A stretch of DNA of 64,000 bases from UBA3775 sp964572955. GTDB lineage: Bacteria > Bacillota > Clostridia > Lachnospirales > Lachnospiraceae. A program made the position numbers and the translations under genes. Shown piece by piece: positions 54,223 to 62,368 of this stretch. The first letter of the stretch is position 1; each line of letters opens with the position of its first letter. The stretch is taken from positions 43,244 through 107,243 of the forward strand of contig CAZNGY010000002.1 of NCBI GenBank assembly GCA_964572955.1. The letters run 5' to 3'. Below the pieces are notes generated by a model. That model was not told the DNA's origin and ran no database searches. It saw only the letters and a program-made list of their open reading frames with translations.

Positions 54223-54720
54223 TTAGAATGCATATTTATATAACTTTAAACAAAGTTCTTTTCCTGTATCCGTATAAAAAATGTTTGAGTAAATTATTCT
54301 TATTGCCATTGCATCAAGTTCTTCCTCATGAATGTTTACAAGAAAATCTGCTTCATAAAGAATTCTGCTGTAAATATCTTCTGTTTCCTCTAATGAATGG
54401 TGGAAAGCTATAAGATTCTTAACCTTTTCGATAAAATCTTCAGCATATCCCAAATCACTGAGCATTTTCTCTGCAAGCTTCGGACTCTCTATCTTAAGAT
54501 ATTTATCCTCACGGCTGTTATACTCCTGCTCACATACCTTCATTCCGACATCAAGAAGGATTGCGGTTGTTTCAAGAAGAAAGCACTCTTCCTCGGTCAG
54601 TTCCTCTCCATGTGCAATAAGTCTGGTATAGGAAAGCACCTTCATAAAGTGGTGTATCCTTGCAGGATCTCCTGCGAAATAATCCATCATATCAATTATT
54701 AAATCGTCATGTTCTCTCAT
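54223..54720 (-). CDS. HD-domain-like protein with altered HD dyad
   Basis: 165 residues from the ATG complementary to 54718-54720, behind GGAGG. The fold matches the HD hydrolase superfamily: H24 in RIHHFMKV and H107-H108 in IAFHHSLEE remain. The HD dyad itself reads LLDVG (L56, D57) in place of the usual HD, so the central histidine is missing. Metal-dependent phosphohydrolase activity is therefore doubtful. It lies 52 bases downstream of the hybrid histidine kinase, and may be part of its transcript. Confidence 0.75.
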   Translation of the reverse strand: MREHDDLIIDMMDYFAGDPARIHHFMKVLSYTRLIAHGEELTEEECFLLETTAILLDVGMKVCEQEYNSREDKYLKIESPKLAEKMLSDLGYAEDFIEKVKNLIAFHHSLEETEDIYSRILYEADFLVNIHEEELDAMAIRIIYSNIFYTDTGKELCLKLYKYAF

Positions 54721-54772
54721 TATTACCTCCTCCGGTATATATCCCGTCAATGTTAAACAATTACTCCGGATA

Positions 54773-57700
54773 TCATCTTACTATCCTTTTTACTTCTTCA
54801 AGAATCTCCGCATATTGACGGAAAAATTCATCGATATTAGCTGCCGCAAATTCCAGGTCATCATTCTTTACGGCCTGCTCATACTTTGCCGCCGTTTCCC
54901 TAAAGGAATCTGCACCGATTGTACCCGAATTTCCTTTCAATGAATGAAAGACAATTCTCAGTTCACCGGATTTACCTTCCTCAAGGAGTTTCCTTATCTT
55001 ACCAAAGTTTTCTTCGGCCTCATCCAGATACACCTTAAGAATCTCATTATACACCTCTTTGTTACCGCCGCAATAAAAATCTATGGCTTTTTGACAGTCA
55101 ACAAGAGATTTTTTTTCTTTTACCTCCTTTTCCTTTTGTTTTTTATCCAACGAAATGCTTTTCTTTTCAGATTCATATTCTTTTATTAAATCATCAGGAA
55201 GAACATTAAACATTGCATTTTCCAGTCCGTCACCGATAATCGGCTTTGAAATATAATCAGCAAATCCCGCATCTCTTGCAGTTTTTCTCATCTGAGGAGA
55301 AGCATTTGCCGTCAGCAGAATAACCGGTGTATCACAATTCATTCCGAATTCATCACCTTTAATTATGGCAAGGGTTTTCATTCCGTCAGGCGGCGGCATC
55401 ATGTGATCCATAAAAATCAGATCATATTTTTCTTTTCTGCATACATCAATACATTCACTTCCGCTGCTGCACGTTCGAATGTCAACCTTTGTTCTTTTAA
55501 GAAGATTTTCTGCAACCAAAAGATTCATCTTGTTGTCATCAACTATCAAAACCTTTGCCCCCGGAGCCGCAAGTCCGTCAGTATTTGCAAAACGGTTTTT
55601 CCTGCCGGATTCATCCTTTTTCAGGCTTTCCGTTTCTTCAGCTGTCGGTCTCTGATGGATTATTACTGCCGTAAACACCGAACCGACTCCCTGTTCGCTC
55701 TCTACGCTTATCCGTCCGCCCATTTTTTCCACAAGCTGCCTGGTTATGCTCAGTCCCAATCCGGTACCTTCTATCTCCCTGTTTTTTTCAAGGTCGATTC
55801 TTTTAAAGCTTTCAAAGACTTCCGTAAGCTTATCTTCGCTGATTCCGCTGCCGGTATCCGTCACCTTTATACACAGTTCATAACCTGCTTCAGTATCAGT
55901 TCCGCTTATTTGAAGCTTTACACTTCCCTTAGACGTATACTTAATCGCATTAGACAAAAGATTTGTAATGATTTCCTTTGTCTTAACCTCATCTCCCACA
56001 AGTGCATCAGGAATTTCATCGCTCACTGCGGTCTCCAGAATGAGTCCCTTTTTTGAAGCTCTCATCTTAAGCATAACCACACAATCACTTACCATTTTCC
56101 TAAAATAATAAGGAGCGGTTATTATTTCCATACTTCCGGATTCAATTGTTGAGAAATCCAAAACATCATTTACCAGTTCCAAAAGCATTTTTCCAGCTCT
56201 TTCAACATTTTCTGCATAATCTTCAATATCAGGGTCCTTGTTTTCCCTGAGTATCATCTGATTCATTCCTATTATCGTATTGATAGGTGTCCTGATCTCA
56301 TGACTCATGTTTGCAAGAAACCGGCTTTTGGCCCTGTTTGCAGCATCTGCCTCCATCTTCGCATCCTTCAGTTCTTTTATTACAAAGAGCCTTGAAATCA
56401 TCCATGTTGTCAAACCAATGATAAGACATACAAGAACTGCCATAAGGAATTTAAACCATGACCTCTCATAAAATCTGTAATCCTTATGGATTTCAAATAC
56501 CTGTTCCTTAAGTATCCTTCCGCTTCCTTCATCTATAATCTGAATATGAAACCGGTAATTACCTGCCGGAAGATTTGTATATACCATGGAGATAATGTCA
56601 CTTTGAAGCATTTCTTCTCCATTTTCCTCAAAGCCCTCAAGATACATATGAACTGTCGGATTCGTAAGCGAATAATTAAGTATCGCCGGTGTTATGACAA
56701 GTCTGTTGGTTTCTGCCGGAACATTATATATTCCATCTTTCATCTCCAAATTGGTTCCATCTGCCATCACAGAGGATACATACATATTAAAATTCCTGCC
56801 GACGCGTGAGTAGTTTTTAGTCGATACCTTCATTAAGGTATTTGAACAGCACAGATACATGTTGCCGTTTTGGTCAACATAATTCCATGAATTAGCCGAA
56901 AGCGTGGAATCAAGACCTCTTCTTTTATTTAACAGCTCACATCTGTACTCTCCATTAGAAATTAACAGTTTTTCATCCGTTATATATATTCCGTTGCTTC
57001 CCAAAACCCATGCCTTACCTCCGGCAGTAATATAGATGTCGTAGTTGTTGTTATGCGGAAAATTATCAAGAGCCCTTATCCCGTCAGCATCTTCATAGTA
57101 AATAAGATTGCTTGTAACGTAAAACCAACCCTTACTTCCTCTGATTATACGGAGAACAACCTGTGAGTCAAGTCCTTCTTCCTCACCAATTTTCTTTACC
57201 AGCTTTTTGTTTTTGATTACATATATACCGCCACCGTCACTGCCTGCCAGTATACTTCCGTCATCCCTTTCATTTACGGTAAGTATGGTCTGCACATCTA
57301 TTCCTTCATTCACACCGACAACTGAGGTAACCTCATAGTTTTCTATAAAAACAAGCCCTTTTTCGCCTGATGCAACCAAACTACCATCACTGAGCTCCGT
57401 AACAAATCTGAATTTGTCGCCTACTCCTTCAACCGTTTTGCTTGAATAGGTGATTTCTTCACCGTTTTCCTTAATACACCTGAGTCCAAGCTCTCCATAC
57501 GATGAAATCCACATATTATTGCTGCTGTCATACATTATCTGACGTACTCTTCTGCCCTCATAGGCTTCACTAAGCTGATTTTCCACAAATTCATAAGTTT
57601 TTCCGTCTATTACAAGAATTCCATCATCACATCCGAGATAAAGAAGTCCGTCTGCCTCACATACTGAATTAACAACATGATTCTGAAGTTTTGCCGCCTT

Positions 57701-58786
57701 AAGACAGTTACTGAATGGATTCTGTGAAAGCCTTGCTATTCCTATGGTATCTGAATAAAACCAAAAATTTCCCTGGTCATCAGAGAGTTCACCGGATATT
57801 GCAGACGAAAACCCATCAATCGAAACCTTCATGCAGCCGTCTTTTCTGCTGTAAAAGTTTATTCCACCGTCACCACATATAAAAAACCCGTTTAATGCAG
57901 GTTCTTCTTTTATTTCGGATATTGCCGAAACATCCGAAACTGCTGTCTGTATCAGCATACCTGTAACGGTATCCATTTCATAAATTTTACCTTCTGAACT
58001 TCCCACAAGAATTTTATCATCTGACGAATATTCGACTGCCGTAAATGATTCACCGGCATTTTCACATTCCTTAAGTGTTCTGAGGCTTTCACCCTCAAGT
58101 ATAAAAAACACTCCCGAATTGGTTACGCCTGCCAGTCTGCCTCTGTTCAGGGATTTCATGTCGGTTACATTCAGAATACCCGTATCTTCGGCATAACTTC
58201 TGACATTTAAATCCGAATCAATTTCCACAATTCCCATAGAGGTTGATGCCAAAACGGTTCCGTTTTCCATCTCGCAGAAAGCTCTTATCATATTTGACGG
58301 AATTCCCTCTTCCGTTGACAATACAGTCACTTCTTTTTCATCACAATCATAAACAAAAATTCCGCAATCATTTGTTCCTATCCACAATCTGCCCAGATTA
58401 TCTGAATATAATGCCCTTACCGAGTTGATTCTGTCATCAATAAAAAACCGTTCAAAACTTTTTCCGTCAAATCTCATGATTCCCGAATAACTTCCTGCCC
58501 AAAGATATCCGTCCGATGTCTGAATCAGAGCATTAATCTCCTCTGCATCCATACCGGATTCATTATTGAAGACCGTGGCATGATAATCTGACATAAACTC
58601 CCTGCTTGCCGACACATCATCTGAATTTGCTTTCAATTCTGCATCTGCTGCCATTGCCCGCTCAAAGAAGTCCTGTCCTGCAGCCTCATGCCCCATGTAA
58701 ATGTACAATGCTGTCATTACACAGACTATGCACACTGATACCACTTTGTTAAACAGCTTTTTTCTTTTTATCCTTTTTATTATCAT
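54773..58786 (-). CDS. hybrid sensor histidine kinase with two-component propeller sensor (Reg_prop, Y_Y_Y, HisKA, HATPase, REC, HPt)
   Basis: 1337 residues from the ATG complementary to 58784-58786, after GGGGGG. A membrane helix (about 10-30) is followed by about 650 residues of two-component-regulator propeller repeats (for example GYLWAGSYSGIMRFDG, NNMWISSYGELGLR) and a Y_Y_Y domain (about 690-760), all predicted outside the cell. After a second helix (about 770-795) come HisKA (FLANMSHEIRTP), HATPase (NLLSNAIKYT, GTGLGLSI), a receiver domain (VLIVDDNKMN, IFMDHMMP) and an HPt domain (FHSLKGNSGTIG). Such sensors in Bacteroidetes detect polysaccharide fragments; the ligand here is unknown. 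Phosphorelay His-Asp-His within one chain. Confidence 0.93.
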   Translation of the reverse strand: MIIKRIKRKKLFNKVVSVCIVCVMTALYIYMGHEAAGQDFFERAMAADAELKANSDDVSASREFMSDYHATVFNNESGMDAEEINALIQTSDGYLWAGSYSGIMRFDGKSFERFFIDDRINSVRALYSDNLGRLWIGTNDCGIFVYDCDEKEVTVLSTEEGIPSNMIRAFCEMENGTVLASTSMGIVEIDSDLNVRSYAEDTGILNVTDMKSLNRGRLAGVTNSGVFFILEGESLRTLKECENAGESFTAVEYSSDDKILVGSSEGKIYEMDTVTGMLIQTAVSDVSAISEIKEEPALNGFFICGDGGINFYSRKDGCMKVSIDGFSSAISGELSDDQGNFWFYSDTIGIARLSQNPFSNCLKAAKLQNHVVNSVCEADGLLYLGCDDGILVIDGKTYEFVENQLSEAYEGRRVRQIMYDSSNNMWISSYGELGLRCIKENGEEITYSSKTVEGVGDKFRFVTELSDGSLVASGEKGLVFIENYEVTSVVGVNEGIDVQTILTVNERDDGSILAGSDGGGIYVIKNKKLVKKIGEEEGLDSQVVLRIIRGSKGWFYVTSNLIYYEDADGIRALDNFPHNNNYDIYITAGGKAWVLGSNGIYITDEKLLISNGEYRCELLNKRRGLDSTLSANSWNYVDQNGNMYLCCSNTLMKVSTKNYSRVGRNFNMYVSSVMADGTNLEMKDGIYNVPAETNRLVITPAILNYSLTNPTVHMYLEGFEENGEEMLQSDIISMVYTNLPAGNYRFHIQIIDEGSGRILKEQVFEIHKDYRFYERSWFKFLMAVLVCLIIGLTTWMISRLFVIKELKDAKMEADAANRAKSRFLANMSHEIRTPINTIIGMNQMILRENKDPDIEDYAENVERAGKMLLELVNDVLDFSTIESGSMEIITAPYYFRKMVSDCVVMLKMRASKKGLILETAVSDEIPDALVGDEVKTKEIITNLLSNAIKYTSKGSVKLQISGTDTEAGYELCIKVTDTGSGISEDKLTEVFESFKRIDLEKNREIEGTGLGLSITRQLVEKMGGRISVESEQGVGSVFTAVIIHQRPTAEETESLKKDESGRKNRFANTDGLAAPGAKVLIVDDNKMNLLVAENLLKRTKVDIRTCSSGSECIDVCRKEKYDLIFMDHMMPPPDGMKTLAIIKGDEFGMNCDTPVILLTANASPQMRKTARDAGFADYISKPIIGDGLENAMFNVLPDDLIKEYESEKKSISLDKKQKEKEVKEKKSLVDCQKAIDFYCGGNKEVYNEILKVYLDEAEENFGKIRKLLEEGKSGELRIVFHSLKGNSGTIGADSFRETAAKYEQAVKNDDLEFAAANIDEFFRQYAEILEEVKRIVR

Positions 58787-58880
58787 ATTCCCCCCGGAAC
58801 CCAACCGCTTTAATTCCTGTTCTATGCATCATCTGCAAAACTTTATCTTTTATTTTACCATTACAGCTTTTAGTGGTCAA

Positions 58881-58908
58881 GAAAAAGCCCCGGGAATACC
58901 GGGGCTGA
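58881..58908 (-). terminator. intrinsic terminator after the FtsX-like remnant
   Basis: AGCCCCGG and CCGGGGCT pair around GAATA. On the minus strand it is followed by TTTTTC. It stands about 50 bases after the last stop of the permease remnant and before the kinase gene start. Confidence 0.85.
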
Positions 58909-58953
58909 TACTTCATTCTTTTTCGCTTCATTTTCTGAATTATCCGACATTTT

Positions 58954-60229
58954 CTAGTTTCTCTTTATTATCTTGACCGGACTCTTCTTTATTATCCATA
59001 TAATGTTAGATGCCGTAAACACTATTACAAATACAACAAAAATTGTTACAAGTTTTCTGCAATCCTCTATTTTTTCCGTAAAAATGTAGTGAAACCACTT
59101 ATATCTCAAATCCAGCCATCTTCTAACTAAAAATTGAAAAAAACATATCCCAGAACCGAGAAAGTTATCAATTGCAGAGACATTTCCACCACATAAATCT
59201 TTATAATATCTCTTTTACTCGCTCCACATACCAGAAAAATTCCGGTTTCTTTCTCCCTCTTTTTGAGAATATAAGTATATATAGCTATCATGCTGTCAGC
59301 CGCCAACACTCCCAATATCGCAACTATAAGCATCATTGACTGAAAACTTTTTTCTCATCGTAATCGACCCTGTATCCCTCCGGCAAGCTGATAATATCAG
59401 TGGCAAACGTATCAAACATCAGTTCATTCATGTATTCGTACTCAGATGACAGAATCACCATGTTAAACCTGATATACACTCTGTAAATTTTCGAGTTATC
59501 CGGAATATATCTAAAAGGAACCCTCATCATTTTATCAGTAAAAAATATTTTTGCGCATTCATATCATATGAGTCTGAATCAAATATGCTCACCCCGACGA
59601 CTTCATATTCCATACCATTTATATCAACCTTATCACCGGGGGTTTCAGCAATGTTTCTCGTTACCAAACATACTGGGTTTTCACCATTCTCATCCTCATC
59701 GCTTAGTCCTCTTCCCTCCAAAAATTCTTCCGGAACCATCTCTACATTTTCAAATTTTCCATCCTCAAGTCTAAAACTCGACATAAAGCACATATTTCTA
59801 ATCATATCATCATAATCATAGTTTCCATCCTCATCCTCTACCGGAATAACCGTCATGATAGTACACTTCTCAATTTGACCGGAATACTTCTCAAGTAATT
59901 TAGGCAAAACCTCTTTAAGCTTTTCAATATTATTTTCATTTGTTTCATCTGTCATATTGAAACTCAAAGCATATGTCTGCCCCTCGTAACTAAGATCATC
60001 AATTCCTTGCTTACTATTTATGAAGACCCCATATGAAAACATTATGACTATAATTGATGCAACTTGAGCAAAGGAAATCAAGAAAGACATACGGTATATA
60101 CATTCCACTCTCTTTATAGTACGAACTAATTATTAGAACCATTATTACCATTATTGCCGCCATCCCAAGTGAATCAATAATAATACGTTTCCATTTAATT
60201 AATGCATTGTTAAATCCCATGTATATCAT
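58954..60229 (-). pseudogene. frameshifted FtsX-like ABC transporter permease
   Basis: Reading the minus strand across three frames gives one continuous FtsX/MacB-type permease of about 420 residues: an N-terminal helix (from MIYMGFNNALIKWKR), a large extracytoplasmic domain (YALSFNMTDETNENNIEKLK), and the C-terminal helices (MMLIVAILGVLAADSMIAIY, KKREKETGIFLVCGASKRDI) ending PVKIIKRN. The frame changes near 60100, and at A or T runs at 59540-59545, 59348-59353 and 59129-59143; in each of the last three cases one extra base in the run would restore the frame. No partner ATPase is adjacent. Recent decay or run-length sequencing errors are both possible. Confidence 0.7.
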
Positions 60230-60478
60230 ATCATCCCCCATTAGACATAACTTATAAGAAAATACATATCTAAATTTATGTTGACTTCCGATTCGTTCTT
60301 AAGGTTTATTATAATAATATATACTACATGCATTTTCTTTCTGTCAATATCCATTTATATACTTTCAACAAATACCATTTGTCTTCTTTATTACTGCGCC
60401 ACTACCAACATATTTTCAAATTTTCCCGAAATTCTGATTCATATTTTTTCTCCTTTTGTCATATCTATAATAAAAAAC

Positions 60479-62221
60479 ATGAATGAAAATGACCCTCGTC
60501 TTACACCCGATACTCTTCTCTATGCTGAACTTCCTGATGATTACATAAAAAAAAGTATTTTGGGTAGTTCATCCGAGGATGGTGTAATTGAAATAATTTT
60601 TCGGTATTCCGGAGAAATTTCCCCTCTCTCGGCTCTTCCTGAAACGAAAATCATTCTCCTTTCAGGCGGATATGCCATTGCATATACAGACCGCAGTGGT
60701 TTAGAAAAATTAATCAGTTTACCACAGGTTATTCTTGTGCAGCTTCCTGAATTATTTTTTATCGAGTGATATTGATACTTGTGGCATTTCCGGAATGAGG
60801 CTTTTAATTCACTGGAGGAAATCATTTCAAAAGTTATAATCGCAATTCCCGATTCCGGGATCAACCCTCAAAAAGACATATTTATAAATCCTGACGGTTC
60901 AAGTCGTATACTGTACCTTTGGGATCAGACAGCCGGAAATTCTGCCGAAGAAGGTGGTGCCGTTTTTATAAATGACTGTCAGGATGACGACGTCAAAAAA
61001 ACAGCTCCGATAATGCCTCCATTCGGAATCCTGTACTCCGGTTCCTCTCTGCTCAACTGCAACACCCGATTCCCCATGCCAACAGACTCCTCCGGACATG
61101 GTTCGTCAGTGGCTGAAATTGCAATAAAAGAACTTGACGAAAATTCTAACGAACGCCAGGATACACCCCTTGTAATCATAAAATTATCGCCAGGAATCAC
61201 TTCCGGTTTCGCCAAGACAACCTCTATTATGTATGCCATTGATTTTTGCGGACGGCTTTCTGCCGCTCTGAATATTCCTGTCATAGTAAACTTAAGTTAC
61301 GGAAATAACAACGGGTGTCATGGAGGCATGTCTCTCCTTGAACAGTTTCTTCGTGACATGACCTCTCTCTACCGTATGAGCATTGTTGTTGCCGCCGGCA
61401 ATGAGGGCCTTGCTCCGATTCATGCCACAGTCTCTCCCTCCGATTTTTCTTTAACAAATGAACTTTCATCCGGCAACACTTTTTCTGCCTGCTGTGAGCT
61501 GCTAATCGGTAGGAACGAAAAGAATCTTTCCCTGACCATATGCCTGAGTTTCCGAGATACCCCCGAAATACGTATCGTCTCCCCTGACGGAGAATCTGCC
61601 TCTATAATAGGTAACTATGATCTTCTTGGATTCAAATCCTGTATAATCGCCGTCTCAATAATTTCATCGACACCTGATTACATGGATACAAAAATACGAT
61701 TGGTTTTCATTTCTGATTCATCGCCGGCAAGCGGAATATGGCGAATATGTTTTTCCTCTCCTGCCATTCCTTTTTCAGATATTAATCTTTGGCTTCCCGT
61801 ATCCGAAGCCTTAAACGGTGATACCGGATTTTTGATTCCCTCCCGTCTTACAACACTTACAATTCCGTCAACTTCCGCTTCCGTAATTACTGTCGGAGCA
61901 TTTAACGAAGCAACCAATATGCCTGCCGACTTTTCCGGCCGCGGATATAACACGGCAGGTCAGGTAAAACCTGATATAATTGCCCCCGGAGTAAATGTGA
62001 CTTCTGCTGCTGATTCCACTTTCACATTGAGAAGCGGAACAAGCTTTGCCGCACCTTTCATTTCCGGAAGGGCTGCTGCAATGATTTCAAACGCCGGAAC
62101 CGCAGACAGATTTTTATATGGAAACCGCCTTAAATCTGCATTAATCAGGGAAGCCGTCCCGATTCCCTCCCTTCCGCTTCCGAATCCCGCCTCCGGATGG
62201 GGATATATAACTAATTCATGA
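60479..62221 (+). pseudogene. frameshifted S8 (subtilisin/Csp-like) peptidase
   Basis: The prodomain (60479-60769, from MNENDPRLTPD) ends at a stop, and the catalytic domain opens in another frame at 60779. A third-frame segment in between reads DIDTCGISGM, the typical link of these peptidases, so two single-base shifts near the T run 60755-60760 and near 60797-60801 split the gene. The catalytic triad is intact: AIPDSGI (D), SSGHGSSVAE (H), RSGTSFAAPFISG (S). A jelly-roll insertion sits between H and S. The fold matches the clostridial CspB-type subtilases. If the shifts are real the product is dead, because prodomain and protease are uncoupled. Confidence 0.75.
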
Positions 62222-62250
62222 TTTACTTTTTATCATTCGTTTGATATAAT
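62222..62250 (+). promoter_or_regulatory. promoter for cellobiose phosphorylase gene
   Basis: TTTACT (62222-62227), 17-base spacer and a perfect TATAAT (62245-62250). It begins directly after the peptidase stop codon. Transcription should begin near 62257, giving a leader of about 110 bases. Confidence 0.7.
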
Positions 62251-62288
62251 AAATCCAAATAGGCACCGGGAGGTTTCCGCCCTTTTTC

Positions 62289-62345
62289 ATGGAGGTTCGG
62301 CATACAGGCACAAAAGCCCGTCACTGATAAATCTCCGGGCTTTTA
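62289..62345 (+). terminator. terminator hairpin in the cellobiose phosphorylase leader, with a tiny upstream ORF
   Basis: AAAAGCCCG (62312-62320) pairs with CGGGCTTTT (62336-62344), followed by ATT, upstream of the gene and downstream of its promoter. A 12-codon frame (ATG at 62289, stop 62325-62327, MEVRHTGTKARH) overlaps the left arm, so ribosomes on it could open the hairpin. An attenuator or a small separate RNA are both possible. Confidence 0.5.
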
Positions 62346-62368
62346 TTACACATTTTAGGAGGGTATTT

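Noticed and set aside
58749..58931. 60-codon minus-strand ORF at the start of the hybrid kinase gene
   Set aside because: It covers the terminator hairpin and the ribosome binding site region of the kinase gene and has a lysine-rich composition caused by A-rich DNA.
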